In this document: one piece after another, positions 1-8,991 of the stretch | Position numbering within the stretch: the first letter of the stretch is position 1 | Layout of the letters: each line of letters begins with the position of its first letter | Assembly: GCF_040822115.1 (NCBI RefSeq) | Contig: NZ_CP162004.1 | Coordinates: 248,001 to 312,000 of the forward strand | Source of the DNA: Flavobacterium sp. WC2421 | GTDB lineage: Bacteria > Bacteroidota > Bacteroidia > Flavobacteriales > Flavobacteriaceae | Length of the DNA: 64,000 nucleotides | Direction: 5' to 3' | Translations under genes and position numbers: made by a program | Notes under the pieces: model-generated | Database searches by the model: none | The model's input: only the letters and a program-made list of their open reading frames with translations | Told to the model about the DNA's origin: nothing

Positions 1-32
1 CAAAAGTTAAAGTACTTTTAAAAATAACAAAA

Positions 33-66
33 CCCACAAGAACCAATAGTGTTCTTGTGGGTTTTT
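33..66 (-). terminator. Rho-independent terminator of the oxidoreductase gene
   Basis: An 11-bp perfect stem (33-43 with 51-61) has a 7-nt loop and T-rich tracts on both sides. It lies just after the stop codon of the minus-strand oxidoreductase gene and could work in both directions. Confidence 0.85.
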
Positions 67-69
67 ATT

Positions 70-1191
70 TTAAATCAAAGAAACTTTTTTGCCTGTTTCG
101 GCAGCTTCGTAAATAGCTTCTATAATTCGGACATCCTTTATTCCTTCTTCTCCAGTAATATGACTAGGTAATTTTTTATTTTCTAAAATCAATTTTCCTA
201 TTTCATCAAGTTGCGTTTGCTGTTGATTTATTTCAGGGAAATTCAATTCTCCATTACTAGTTCTTCCTTTAAATGGTCCGTAACTTATAGCAGGACTTAA
301 TTCAAAAAAACCATCATCAGCCGATGCAAATAACCTATCAACTCCACAATTATTAGTACTAGCGGAGTTACTAACTGCTCCACTTGGAAAATTCATTTGC
401 CATGTAATCGATTCTTCAACCTCGGCATATTTAATTTTATTAGTAATGGGGCCAAATTGCGCCGTTACCGAAATAGGTTCTTCACCCAGTATATAGCGAC
501 TCGCTTGAATGCAATAAATTCCTAAATTAACCAACGGCCCACCTCCCGACAATGCCTTTTTTTGATGCCAATCAATCGTATCGCCTGTATTATAACCTAA
601 AGAAGTTTCTATTAAACGCACTTGACCAAAAACCTTTTCTTGACCCAATCGTTTCATCTCTAAATTATACGGTTCGTAATGCAAACGATAACCAACGGCT
701 AATTGAACACCCGCTTTCTCGCAAGCGTCAATCATTTCTTGACAATCACTAGCCGTAACTGCCATAGGTTTCTCTACAATAACATGTTTTCCTGCCTTTG
801 CAGCCCTAATCACATATTCCTTGTGCATCGCATTAGGCAAAACCACATAGACCAAATCAATGTCTTTGTTGTGAATGATGCTATCAAAATTTTGATAATT
901 GTATTTATTTTTCTCTGGAATATTGTATTTCTTTCCCCAATCTACAGCTTTTGAAGGTGTTCCTGTTACAATTCCCGCTAAACGACAATATTTAGAAACT
1001 TGTAATCCCTCGGCTAAATATCCTGCATAACGACCCAATCCGATAAGAGCAATATTCAGTTTTTTTTCGTCATGAATGGCACTATTATTTTCAGCCAAGC
1101 TCATAAATGAAGGCAATGATGCCATTACTGTTGTTGCCCCAACTCCAATACCAAAATTATGTACAAAAGTGCGTCTAGATATTTTTTTCAT
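70..1191 (-). CDS. Tat-exported Gfo/Idh/MocA family oxidoreductase
   Basis: NAD(P)-dependent oxidoreductase of the Gfo/Idh/MocA family, 373 aa, probably acting on a sugar or a related polyol outside the cytoplasm; the substrate cannot be read from the sequence. The N-terminus carries a twin-arginine signal (SRRTFVHNFGIG, residues 5-16) followed by a hydrophobic stretch, as is common for periplasmic members in Bacteroidetes. The Rossmann motif (ALIGLGRYAGYLAEGL) is near residue 48. The family motif EKPMAV is near residue 140, with its lysine in the usual catalytic position. The C-terminal half is the expected alpha/beta dimerisation domain. It is transcribed alone, bounded by terminators on both sides. 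The family is clear; the substrate is unknown. Confidence 0.9.
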   Translation of the reverse strand: MKKISRRTFVHNFGIGVGATTVMASLPSFMSLAENNSAIHDEKKLNIALIGLGRYAGYLAEGLQVSKYCRLAGIVTGTPSKAVDWGKKYNIPEKNKYNYQNFDSIIHNKDIDLVYVVLPNAMHKEYVIRAAKAGKHVIVEKPMAVTASDCQEMIDACEKAGVQLAVGYRLHYEPYNLEMKRLGQEKVFGQVRLIETSLGYNTGDTIDWHQKKALSGGGPLVNLGIYCIQASRYILGEEPISVTAQFGPITNKIKYAEVEESITWQMNFPSGAVSNSASTNNCGVDRLFASADDGFFELSPAISYGPFKGRTSNGELNFPEINQQQTQLDEIGKLILENKKLPSHITGEEGIKDVRIIEAIYEAAETGKKVSLI

Positions 1192-1261
1192 TGTTCTCCG
1201 GTTTTAATTATCAGCTAAATAATAAGACAGTTGAAACTTTCGAATGTTACAAAATTTGGAT

Positions 1262-1301
1262 AAAAAAAGAAACCCTACAAAAACACAAAGTCTTTGTAGG
1301 G
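1262..1301 (-). terminator. Terminator of rsmG
   Basis: A 9-bp stem (1273-1281 with 1293-1301) is followed, on the minus strand, by a run of T. It sits about 50 nt after the rsmG stop codon. Confidence 0.8.
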
Positions 1302-1349
1302 GTAGTTATTTCTGAATTTAATATTCGAATATAATGTTAATTCATTGTA

Positions 1350-1979
1350 TTAAACCACAAACTTCAATGGTAAATGCACCACCTTCTTGGTTTCAAAGAA
1401 TTCATCTTCAAAAAAGTCGGCTAAATTATATTCTGTTGCCTTAGGAAAATCCTTCAACTCTTCGGTTAAATCTCCTCCTTTAAGGTATAAGATTCCGTTT
1501 TTCAAAGCGTGTTTCTGTTGCTTTTTTATTTTGGTTTTCACCCAAGAAACAAAATCTGGCATATTCGTAACGGCACGACTTACGATAAAATCAAAGTCTC
1601 CCTTCACATTTTCAGCACGTAATTGTTCTGCTTTTACATTTTTTAATTCTAATGCATCAACAACTCCTTGAACTACTTTTATTTTCTTGGCAATTATATC
1701 TATCAAAAAGAAACGCGTTTCAGGAAAAAGAATCGCCAAAGGAATTCCAGGAAATCCTCCACCAGTGCCCACATCGAGAACAAAAGTTCCTGGTTCAAAT
1801 TTCATAACTTTTGCAATTCCAAGTGAATGCAAAATATGCTTAGTATATAAAGCGTCTATATCTTTTCTAGAAATAACATTTATTTTTTCATTCCAATCGT
1901 GATATAAAAAATCCAATTTTGCGAATTGTTCTTTTTGAATCTCAGTTAAATAAGGAAAATACTTAATAATCTCATCCAT
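1350..1979 (-). CDS. rsmG: 16S rRNA (guanine-527 N7) methyltransferase RsmG
   Basis: Cytoplasmic SAM-dependent methyltransferase that makes m7G527 in 16S rRNA; loss of the enzyme gives low-level streptomycin resistance in other bacteria. At 209 aa it has the usual family length. The SAM-binding motif I (VLDVGTGGGFPGIPLAI) lies at about residues 67-83 and is diagnostic for RsmG. The N-terminal helix-rich segment with NVISRKD before the Rossmann fold is also typical. The gene is divergent from the desaturase gene and shares a short intergenic region with it; a -7-like element TACTTTTG lies on the minus strand at 2003-1996. Confidence 0.96.
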   Translation of the reverse strand: MDEIIKYFPYLTEIQKEQFAKLDFLYHDWNEKINVISRKDIDALYTKHILHSLGIAKVMKFEPGTFVLDVGTGGGFPGIPLAILFPETRFFLIDIIAKKIKVVQGVVDALELKNVKAEQLRAENVKGDFDFIVSRAVTNMPDFVSWVKTKIKKQQKHALKNGILYLKGGDLTEELKDFPKATEYNLADFFEDEFFETKKVVHLPLKFVV

Positions 1980-1995
1980 CGTTCTAATTTTTTAA

Positions 1996-2003
1996 CAAAA
2001 GTA
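1996..2003 (-). promoter_or_regulatory. Probable -7 element for rsmG
   Basis: Read on the minus strand this is TACTTTTG, matching the Bacteroidetes -7 consensus TAnnTTTG, about 17 nt before the rsmG start. No convincing -33 TTG lies at the normal distance. Confidence 0.45.
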
Positions 2004-2034
2004 CTATTTTTAACTCTGAAATATTTAACTCAAT

Positions 2035-2068
2035 TTTGCAGAGTTGAAAATTTTAATAATTATCTTTG
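2035..2068 (+). promoter_or_regulatory. Promoter of the desaturase gene
   Basis: TTTG at 2035-2038 and TATCTTTG at 2061-2068 are separated by 22 nt, within the range of Bacteroidetes -33/-7 promoters. The start codon follows 19 nt downstream of the -7 element. Confidence 0.7.
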
Positions 2069-2087
2069 GAACTTATTACAATTACTT

Positions 2088-3182
2088 ATGAATAATACTG
2101 CACCTACATTTGCAAAACAAGATAAACTGAAGTTCTTCAGAACACTTAACTCGCGGGTGAACAATTACTTCAAGGAAAACAACATCCAAAAAACAGGAAA
2201 CTGGAGGCTTTATTTAAAAACGATTATTCTTATTACCGTTTTTCTAGCTCCTTACTTCTTGATTTTAACATTGGACATGCCTTTCTGGGCACATCTTCTA
2301 TTGACCATTGTTATGGGAATAGGAATGGCTGGAGTAGGAATGAATGTAATGCATGATGGAAATCATGGTTCATATTCTAACAAAGGTTGGGTTAATAAAT
2401 TTATGGGAGGAACCATTTATGTTTTGGCCGGAAATGTTCACAACTGGCAAGTACAGCATAATGTGTTACACCATACATATACTAACATCCCAGGTCATGA
2501 TGAAGATCTAGATGCAGGAAGAATCATTCGTTTTACAAAAGACGCAAAGTGGCATAATTTCCACCGTTTCCAACAATATTATTCCGTGTTTTTATACGGC
2601 TTACTTACTTTTAATTGGGCTTTAACAACTGATTTCAAGCAAATGAGAAGTTACCTAAAAAGAAAACTATCTTATGGAGAAGCCAAGAGTCCAAAAATAC
2701 TTTGGACCACATTAATTATCACTAAAATCATCTACGTTTCTATCTGGATTGTACTACCAATCGTTATTGGTATCACTTGGTGGAAAGTATTAATAGGATT
2801 TTTTGTAATGCATTATACGGCTGGATTAATACTAAGTGTAGTATTCCAATTAGCACATGTTGTAGAAGAAACGACTAATCCATCACCAAATGAATTAGGC
2901 GAAATGGATAACACTTGGGCCATTCACCAATTATTCACCACTACTAATTTTGCTCCAAGAAACGCAATTGTAAACTGGTACACTGGAGGATTAAACCACC
3001 AAATTGAACACCATATTTTTCCTAACATCAGTCATGTACATTACGGAAAAATTGCCAAAATTGTAAAAGAAACAGCATTAGAATGTAACTTGCCTTATTA
3101 CGAATACAAGACAATGCGTGCTGCGGTTATTGCACACTTTAAACATTTGAAAGAGTTAGGCATGAAACCCGAAATGATATAA
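2088..3182 (+). CDS. Membrane fatty-acid (acyl-lipid/acyl-CoA) desaturase
   Basis: Di-iron integral-membrane desaturase that introduces a double bond into acyl chains, probably tuning membrane fluidity. All three histidine boxes are present: HDGNH at residues 89-93, HNVLHH at 124-129 and HQIEHH near 304-309. The HQIEHH box with a leading Q resembles the delta-5/delta-6 linoleoyl-CoA desaturase branch, but there is no N-terminal cytochrome b5 domain, so electrons must come from a separate carrier. Several hydrophobic helices flank the boxes (about 45-90 and 205-260). Length 364 aa is normal. It has its own promoter and no operon partner. Regiospecificity cannot be inferred from sequence. Confidence 0.92.
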   Translation: MNNTAPTFAKQDKLKFFRTLNSRVNNYFKENNIQKTGNWRLYLKTIILITVFLAPYFLILTLDMPFWAHLLLTIVMGIGMAGVGMNVMHDGNHGSYSNKGWVNKFMGGTIYVLAGNVHNWQVQHNVLHHTYTNIPGHDEDLDAGRIIRFTKDAKWHNFHRFQQYYSVFLYGLLTFNWALTTDFKQMRSYLKRKLSYGEAKSPKILWTTLIITKIIYVSIWIVLPIVIGITWWKVLIGFFVMHYTAGLILSVVFQLAHVVEETTNPSPNELGEMDNTWAIHQLFTTTNFAPRNAIVNWYTGGLNHQIEHHIFPNISHVHYGKIAKIVKETALECNLPYYEYKTMRAAVIAHFKHLKELGMKPEMI

Positions 3183-3266
3183 AATACATCTCTACATCAA
3201 AAATAAAACTATAAACAAATAATTAACCTCCCTTTTTTAACAAACAGGGAATTCAACACTACTTTA

Positions 3267-4454
3267 ATGAATCCACTTTCAGACAGAATTAACAATCTAG
3301 CGACTTCACAAACATTAGCAATGGCTGCTTTAGCTAGAGAATTAAAAGCACAAGGAAAAGACATCATCAGTTTAAGTTTAGGGGAACCTGACTTCAATAC
3401 ACCTGACTTCATTAAAGAAGCAGCAAAACAAGCTATTGACGATAATTATAGCACTTATTCTCCAGTTGAAGGATACGGTGATTTGAAAGAAGCAATTTGC
3501 CGAAAATTCAAAAGAGACAACAATTTAGAGTACAAACCATCTCAAATTGTAGTTTCAACAGGAGCAAAACAATCTTTGTACAACATTGCACAAGTAATGT
3601 TAAACGATGGTGACGAAGTTATTTTACCTGCACCGTACTGGGTTTCATATTTCGAAATCGTAAAATTATCTGGAGGAGTTCCTGTAGAAGTTCCTACTTC
3701 TATCGAAACTGATTTCAAAATCACTCCAGCGCAACTAGAAGCAGCAATCACACCAAAAACAAAAATGATGTGGTTCTCAACTCCTTGTAATCCATCAGGA
3801 TCTGTTTACAACCGTGAGGAGTTAACAGCTCTTGCTGCAGTATTAGAAAAACACCCTAACGTATATGTTGTTGCTGATGAAATTTATGAGCACATCAATT
3901 TCTCAGGAACTTTTTGTAGTATTGGTTCTATCCCAGGAATGTTTGACAAAACGATAACTGTAAACGGAGTTGCCAAAGCTTTTGCTATGACAGGATACCG
4001 TATTGGTTACATTGGAGCACCTGAATTTATCGCTAAAGCGTGTACCAAAATTCAAGGTCAAGTAACTTCAGGAGCTAACAGTATTGCACAACGTGCTACA
4101 ATTACGGCAGTCGATGCTGATCCATCGGTTTTGAAACACATGGTTGACGCTTTTCATTCTCGTAGAGATTTAGTAGTTGGTTTATTGAAAGAAATTCCAG
4201 GAGTAAAAATCAACGTTCCAGAAGGAGCATTTTACGTATTTCCTGACGTTTCTTCTTTCTTCGGAAAAACATTAAAAGGTACTGAAATCAAAAATGCAAT
4301 GGATTTATCTATGTACCTATTAGCCGAAGCTAATGTAGCTACGGTAACAGGTGATGCTTTTGGAAACCCTGACTGTATCCGTTTCTCTTACGCAACTAGC
4401 GACGAGATATTGAAAGAAGCATTAAAAAGAATCAAAGATGCATTAGCACTATAA
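3267..4454 (+). CDS. aspC: Aspartate-type class I pyridoxal-phosphate aminotransferase
   Basis: Fold-type I aminotransferase of the aspartate aminotransferase Ib subgroup, 395 aa, exchanging the amino group between aspartate (or a related amino acid) and 2-oxoglutarate. Visible active-site residues are the cofactor lysine K237 in NGVAKAFAMTGYR, N175 in CNPSG, D204 in VADEIYEH and R245 in YRIGY. The N-terminal SLGEPDF motif is typical. It is monocistronic with a clear terminator. The aminotransferase call is firm; whether aspartate is the only amino donor is inferred from family resemblance. Confidence 0.92.
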   Translation: MNPLSDRINNLATSQTLAMAALARELKAQGKDIISLSLGEPDFNTPDFIKEAAKQAIDDNYSTYSPVEGYGDLKEAICRKFKRDNNLEYKPSQIVVSTGAKQSLYNIAQVMLNDGDEVILPAPYWVSYFEIVKLSGGVPVEVPTSIETDFKITPAQLEAAITPKTKMMWFSTPCNPSGSVYNREELTALAAVLEKHPNVYVVADEIYEHINFSGTFCSIGSIPGMFDKTITVNGVAKAFAMTGYRIGYIGAPEFIAKACTKIQGQVTSGANSIAQRATITAVDADPSVLKHMVDAFHSRRDLVVGLLKEIPGVKINVPEGAFYVFPDVSSFFGKTLKGTEIKNAMDLSMYLLAEANVATVTGDAFGNPDCIRFSYATSDEILKEALKRIKDALAL

Positions 4455-4496
4455 TAAAACATCTAAAAGTCTACAAACCGACTTTTATACATCTAA

Positions 4497-4530
4497 ATAC
4501 CTCAGGAAATTTTCTTGAGGTATTTTTTTT
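4497..4530 (+). terminator. Terminator of the aminotransferase gene
   Basis: ATACCTCA (4497-4504) pairs with TGAGGTAT (4516-4523) and a run of T follows to 4530. It lies directly before the structured repeat at 4531. Confidence 0.8.
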
Positions 4531-4643
4531 GGGCGTGACCCAAAAAGGGTCGTGCTATTCGCTGTATTCCCGATTAACAAAAACTACGGCTAAAAAGCCT
4601 TGTTTTTCTAAATCGGGAGATGCCGCTACTATCCCTCACGCGG
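4531..4643 (+). repeat. Structured dispersed repeat, family A, copy 1
   Basis: The ends GCGTG (4533-4537) and CACGC (4637-4641) are complementary. Inside are a small hairpin GACCC (4537-4541)/GGGTC (4547-4551) and a long hairpin from CCCGATT (4569-4575) to AATCGGG (4611-4617) with further pairing inside. Together these predict a multi-branched fold. A second copy with the same ends and a different inner stem lies at 42162-42270. It has no coding potential. Confidence 0.7.
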
Positions 4644-4743
4644 ATTGTGACTATAATAAGTATTATTAAGAAAATAATTTATGAATTGGAGGTAATAAAA
4701 ATTGATTTATTTACTTTTACTATCTCAATAAGACAACAAAAAC

Positions 4744-5904
4744 ATGAAAATACTATTGCTAGGTTCAGGTGAATTAGGAAAAGAATTTGTAATCGCAGCG
4801 CAACGCATCGGGCAAACCGTAATTGCCGTTGACAGTTATGAAAACGCACCCGCCATGCAAGTAGCTCATGGATTTGAAGTTATCAATATGCTTGATGGAG
4901 TCGAACTCGATCGTATTGTAGCCAAACACCAACCTGATTTTATTGTTCCCGAAATTGAAGCCATTCGTACCGAACGTTTTTATGATTATGAGAAGCAAGG
5001 AATTACAGTAGTTCCATCGGCAAAAGCGGCTAACTTTACCATGAATCGCAAAGCCATTCGCGATCTCGCTGCTAAAGAATTGGGATTAAAAACAGCCAAT
5101 TACCGTTATGCCACAACTGCCGAAGAACTGCAAAAAGGAGTCGAAGCTGTCGGAATGCCTTGTGTGGTAAAACCCTTAATGTCTTCCTCTGGAAAAGGGC
5201 AATCCACTATAAAAACCGAAGCCGACATTGAGCAAGCGTGGAATTACGCCGTTGAAGGATCACGTGGTGACGTGGTTGAAGTAATTGTCGAGGCGTTTGT
5301 AAAATTCAATTCGGAGATTACTTTATTAACCGTTACCCAAAATAACAATCCTACATTGTTTTGTGCGCCTATAGGTCACCGACAAGAACGGGGCGATTAC
5401 CAGGAAAGCTGGCAACCTGCTAGAATATCGGATGCAGCCTTGTATGAAGCACAAGACATGGCCGAAAAAGTAACCGAAGCACTTGGTGGTGCTGGACTTT
5501 TTGGTGTAGAGTTTTTCTTGGCCGATGATGGGGTCTATTTCTCTGAACTCTCCCCTCGCCCACATGATACTGGAATGGTAACACTCGCAGGAACACAAAA
5601 TTTCAATGAATTCGAATTGCATTTACGAGCCATCTTAAGTTTACCGATTTCTGGAATTACACTTGAAAAAGCAGGAGCCAGTGCGGTAATTTTAGCTTCG
5701 GAAAACAGTACAAATCCAACATTTATTGGACTAGAACAAATAGCCGCTTTACCAAAAACTGATTTTAGAATCTTTGGCAAACCCACATCACGTCCGTACA
5801 GAAGAATGGGAGTGGCATTAACAAATGACACCTTAGAAACCCCTATTGAAGAAATTGTAGAACGTGCCAAAGAAGCAGCCGCATTAATAGAAGTTCATTA
5901 TTAA
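4744..5904 (+). CDS. purT: Formate-dependent phosphoribosylglycinamide formyltransferase (PurT)
   Basis: ATP-grasp enzyme that formylates GAR to FGAR with formate and ATP in purine biosynthesis, the folate-independent alternative to PurN. At 386 aa it has the standard length. The N-terminal [19 protein letters not shown] (residues 4-22) is the PurT pre-ATP-grasp signature. The ATP-grasp core follows with [14 protein letters not shown] near residue 140, and the metal-binding [19 protein letters not shown] segment is near 265-280. The stop codon lies one base before the stop of the convergent AraC gene, with no terminator between them. Confidence 0.95.
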   Translation: MKILLLGSGELGKEFVIAAQRIGQTVIAVDSYENAPAMQVAHGFEVINMLDGVELDRIVAKHQPDFIVPEIEAIRTERFYDYEKQGITVVPSAKAANFTMNRKAIRDLAAKELGLKTANYRYATTAEELQKGVEAVGMPCVVKPLMSSSGKGQSTIKTEADIEQAWNYAVEGSRGDVVEVIVEAFVKFNSEITLLTVTQNNNPTLFCAPIGHRQERGDYQESWQPARISDAALYEAQDMAEKVTEALGGAGLFGVEFFLADDGVYFSELSPRPHDTGMVTLAGTQNFNEFELHLRAILSLPISGITLEKAGASAVILASENSTNPTFIGLEQIAALPKTDFRIFGKPTSRPYRRMGVALTNDTLETPIEEIVERAKEAAALIEVHY

Positions 5905-5905
5905 A

Positions 5906-6769
5906 TTATTGCTTTGATAGTCGAAATCCCTTTGGAGTCATCGAAGTATTTTTCTTAAACAAACGCACAAAATAAGAGTAATCATCGTAACCTAATTTGG
6001 TAGCGATTTCGTTTATGGTTAAGTTTTTATTCATCAACATGCGTTTTGCTTCCAGAATTATTCTGTCTGTTATAACCTGAGTCGTTGTCTTTTTTAGGAT
6101 TTCATTACAAATTCTATTGAGATGCTTTAAGCTAATATTCAGTGCATCTGCATAAAAAGAGGCTGCTTTTTCATCAATAAATTTTTTTTCTACTAATTGC
6201 CCAAATTGCTTGATTTTACTATTGTAGGCATGTACTTCAGGTACTACGGTCTCATTGTATTTTCGAGCCAATTCAATATGAATACAATCCAATAAATTCA
6301 AGATTTTGTCTTGTTTAAAAATTTTATATTCTAAACTTTCCGCAAGCATCATTTTAAACAACGGCTGTAGTGCTATTGATTCTTGATCTGTTAATAAAAT
6401 TTCTGATTTGGTGTTCACCGAAAAGTAAAAAGGAAAACTGTCTACGTCTTTTTGTCCAAAATAGAGATTGTACATTTCTTTTGAATAAAAAACAACAAAA
6501 CCATCTACGTCTTCTGATAAATTCCAGTGATGCATTTGCCCTGGTTGCAAAACAAAAATACTTCCAGGTTGCACTTTAAACTTATCAAAATCCACCTCGT
6601 GACTGCCTGAACCAGCTGTAAAAAAGACTAATAAATAAAAATCATGCCGATGCGGTTTTTCTACAAAACTATGAGTCACTAAATGATTCTTAAACGTATT
6701 GATATAAAAATCACTGTTGACTGAATTGCAATTGAACTGTTGTATGTTGTAAATAGGGTATTTTTTCAT
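5906..6769 (-). CDS. AraC family transcriptional regulator
   Basis: Predicted DNA-binding regulator of 287 aa. The N-terminal half is a cupin-like sensor domain with KPHRHDFYLLVFF and the PGSIFVLQPGQMHHW motif; the C-terminal about 95 residues form the two helix-turn-helix AraC domain, including LTINEIATKLGYDDYSYF and the terminal MTPKGFR consensus. I chose the ATG at 6769 because the longer frame would start with TTG at 6778. It is divergent from the DUF983 gene and convergent with purT. The ligand and target genes are not evident. Confidence 0.88.
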   Translation of the reverse strand: MKKYPIYNIQQFNCNSVNSDFYINTFKNHLVTHSFVEKPHRHDFYLLVFFTAGSGSHEVDFDKFKVQPGSIFVLQPGQMHHWNLSEDVDGFVVFYSKEMYNLYFGQKDVDSFPFYFSVNTKSEILLTDQESIALQPLFKMMLAESLEYKIFKQDKILNLLDCIHIELARKYNETVVPEVHAYNSKIKQFGQLVEKKFIDEKAASFYADALNISLKHLNRICNEILKKTTTQVITDRIILEAKRMLMNKNLTINEIATKLGYDDYSYFVRLFKKNTSMTPKGFRLSKQ

Positions 6770-6838
6770 ACTGTACAAAATGTCTTTATTGTGCTATAAC
6801 TAGCGAATATATAAAATAGCTAGAAGAGAATGATGGAA

Positions 6839-6846
6839 TACCTTTG
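6839..6846 (+). promoter_or_regulatory. Probable -7 element for the DUF983 gene
   Basis: TACCTTTG matches TAnnTTTG and lies 13 nt before the start codon, implying a very short leader. Confidence 0.5.
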
Positions 6847-6859
6847 AAAAAAAAATAAA

Positions 6860-7222
6860 ATGGCAAATTCACTTGTTCACATCCTAAATAATGAATGTCC
6901 TCACTGTAATAAAGGTAAGGTTTTCAATGAAAAAAGCATCTTTTTTAACATTGGGTTTCCAAAGATGAATCAAAGTTGCTCTCACTGCCACTATAAATTC
7001 GAGAAAGAACCCGGTTACTTTTTTGGCGCCATGTATGTCAATTATGGACTAACTGTTGCACAATCAATTGCGACCTACGTTATAGCCCAATTTTTCTTTG
7101 TAGAAACATTCGACTTACGTATTATTGCTATCATCGCCTTTGTAATCATAGCAATGGCTTCTTTTAATATCCGTTTTTCTAGATTATTATGGATTTATAT
7201 GTTTAAAAATTATTCGTTATAA
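6860..7222 (+). CDS. DUF983 family membrane protein
   Basis: Small protein of 120 aa with the DUF983 layout. An N-terminal zinc-ribbon-like pair of motifs, CPHCNKGKVF (about residues 14-23) and CSHCHYKFEKEPGYFFGAMY (about 40-59), precedes two hydrophobic helices (about 60-85 and 90-108). The cysteine pairs suggest metal binding on the cytoplasmic side of the membrane. The molecular function of the family is not known to me. It lies 56 nt before a Crp/Fnr regulator gene and may be co-transcribed with it. Confidence 0.85.
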   Translation: MANSLVHILNNECPHCNKGKVFNEKSIFFNIGFPKMNQSCSHCHYKFEKEPGYFFGAMYVNYGLTVAQSIATYVIAQFFFVETFDLRIIAIIAFVIIAMASFNIRFSRLLWIYMFKNYSL

Positions 7223-7278
7223 AACAAGCAAACGAATTTTATTAAAAACTATTATCTTAGCATCTGAAACCTTATAAG

Positions 7279-7854
7279 ATGCCTTTAATACTTCAAAATA
7301 TTGCAAAACACATCCTACTCACACCTGAGGAGCAACAACTATTTTTATCCAAAATTGAAGTACATCATTTTAAGGCAAAAACTATTTTATTGAACTCAGG
7401 AGAAATTTGTACCCATTCCTATTTTGTAAATTCTGGACTGCTGAGAAGCTTTAATATTAATGATAATATAGTAGAGCATGTACTTAATTTTGCCTGTGAA
7501 GGCTATTGGATTGGAGATATGTATAGTTTAATATCACAAAAGCCAGGAAATCTTTTTATTGAAGTACTAGAAGATGCTGAAATTGTTTTTCTTTCTAAAG
7601 AAAATCAAGAACTATTATACAGCAAAATACCAAAACTAGAGCGCTTTTTTAGAATCCTAACCGAAAATTCATTGGTAGCCAATCAAGAGCGTTTAATGGA
7701 CAACTTAAGCCTATCTGCTGAAGAGCGCTTTGAGAAATTTTGCAAAAGATACCCAACACTTATTCAAAAAGTTCCTCAAAAACAAATTGCATCCTACATA
7801 GGTGTTACTCCTGAATTTTTTAGCAAAATGAAATCTCGACTACTTAGAAAGTAG
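7279..7854 (+). CDS. Crp/Fnr family transcriptional regulator
   Basis: Regulator of 191 aa with an N-terminal cyclic-nucleotide-binding-like beta-roll (about residues 10-120) and a shortened C-terminal winged helix (IASYIGVTPEFFSKMKSRL, about 170-188). It lacks an Fnr-type cysteine cluster, so it is not an iron-sulphur oxygen sensor. This short type is very common in Flavobacteria, usually beside the operon it controls. The pirin/OsmC/flavin reductase operon starts 110 nt downstream and is the likely target by position. A second paralogue of similar length lies at 45161. Confidence 0.88.
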   Translation: MPLILQNIAKHILLTPEEQQLFLSKIEVHHFKAKTILLNSGEICTHSYFVNSGLLRSFNINDNIVEHVLNFACEGYWIGDMYSLISQKPGNLFIEVLEDAEIVFLSKENQELLYSKIPKLERFFRILTENSLVANQERLMDNLSLSAEERFEKFCKRYPTLIQKVPQKQIASYIGVTPEFFSKMKSRLLRK

Positions 7855-7928
7855 TTATTTACGGAACCCTTTTTATCCTGCACTCCTTTTCTTAATCTAG
7901 GTTAAGTGCTTTCCCCCTTCACTATTTG

Positions 7929-7936
7929 TAAATTTG
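7929..7936 (+). promoter_or_regulatory. Probable -7 element of the pirin operon
   Basis: TAAATTTG matches TAnnTTTG and lies 29 nt before the pirin start codon. No good -33 element is seen, which would fit activation by a regulator. Confidence 0.5.
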
Positions 7937-7965
7937 TAGTATAAAAATCACTAAATTTATACAAG

Positions 7966-8682
7966 ATGAAAAATACAGTTTTACATAAAGCCAATACAAG
8001 AGGACATGCTGATCACGGATGGTTGAAAGCTAATTTTAGTTTTAGTTTTGGAAGTTGGTACAATCCTGAAAGAGTACAATTTGGCGCACTTCGCGTTTTA
8101 AACGATGATATTATAGGAGAAGGAATGGGTTTTGGAACGCATCCACACGATAATATGGAAATCATCACTATTCCGCTAGAAGGTGATTTAGCACACAAAG
8201 ACAGCATGGGAAATGCCGCTACAATCAAAAATGGAGATGTGCAAGTAATGAGTGCTGGAACCGGAATCCAACACAGTGAATTCAATCCTAATGCCGATTT
8301 AAAAACAAAGTCATTACAAATTTGGGTTTTTCCAAACAAACGCAATGTCACTCCTCGTTACCAACAAATCTCTTTAAATAAAGAAGATCGTAATAATAAA
8401 TTACAACAAATCCTATCACCAAATCCAGAAGACGATGGCGTATGGATTCATCAAGATGCTTGGTTTCATTTGGGTAAATTTGACAAAGACAGTGTTGTTA
8501 CTTATGATCTAAAAAAAGATGGAAATGGCGTTTATGCCTTTATCCTTTCTGGTAAGTTGACCATTAACGGACAAGAATTAGAAACTCGTGATGGTTTTGG
8601 AATTTGGGATGTCAATTCATTAGAAATAAAAATGACAACTGAGGCTGAAATTTTATTAATGGAAGTTCCAATGAAATATTAA
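7966..8682 (+). CDS. Pirin family protein (bicupin)
   Basis: Cytoplasmic iron-binding bicupin of 238 aa. The pirin N-terminal cupin has the metal-binding residues in the expected motifs: HPHDNMEIITIPLEG (near residues 58-72) and GTGIQHSEFN (near 100-109). The region RGHADHGWL near the start is also conserved. Some pirins have quercetin 2,3-dioxygenase activity, but the natural role is mostly unknown; here the gene heads a redox-like operon. Spacing to the next gene is 23 nt, and all four following genes are separated by 1-2 nt. Confidence 0.92.
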   Translation: MKNTVLHKANTRGHADHGWLKANFSFSFGSWYNPERVQFGALRVLNDDIIGEGMGFGTHPHDNMEIITIPLEGDLAHKDSMGNAATIKNGDVQVMSAGTGIQHSEFNPNADLKTKSLQIWVFPNKRNVTPRYQQISLNKEDRNNKLQQILSPNPEDDGVWIHQDAWFHLGKFDKDSVVTYDLKKDGNGVYAFILSGKLTINGQELETRDGFGIWDVNSLEIKMTTEAEILLMEVPMKY

Positions 8683-8705
8683 CTTTATAAAGTAAAAAAG
8701 AAACG

Positions 8706-8990
8706 ATGACACAGGATATAAAACTAGAAGTAAACGATAAAAAAGGTTTTTTCTACATAGAAAATGAAGGGAAGCTTCAAGCTAAAATGACATTTATTTT
8801 TGCAGGTGAGCACCAAATTATTATTGATCATACTGAAGTCAACTCGAACCAAAACGGAAAGGGATTCGGAAAACAAATGGTCGAAAGTGCTGTTGCTTAT
8901 GCACGCGAAAGAGGAATTAAAATTCTCCCTTTATGCCCATTTGCCAAAAATGTTTTTGATAAAAATACGACTTTAAACGACGTATTATAA
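8706..8990 (+). CDS. Small GNAT-fold N-acetyltransferase (YjdJ-like)
   Basis: A 94-aa protein of the short GNAT group that includes E. coli YjdJ. It has the HTEVNSNQNGKGFGKQMVE motif (about residues 40-58) that binds acetyl-CoA and the CPFAKNVFDKN C-terminal motif typical of this group. The substrate is unknown. It lies one base before the OsmC gene and two genes before a YjdI-like Fe-S protein; yjdI and yjdJ are also neighbours in E. coli, which supports the assignment. Confidence 0.85.
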   Translation: MTQDIKLEVNDKKGFFYIENEGKLQAKMTFIFAGEHQIIIDHTEVNSNQNGKGFGKQMVESAVAYARERGIKILPLCPFAKNVFDKNTTLNDVL

Positions 8991-8991
8991 C

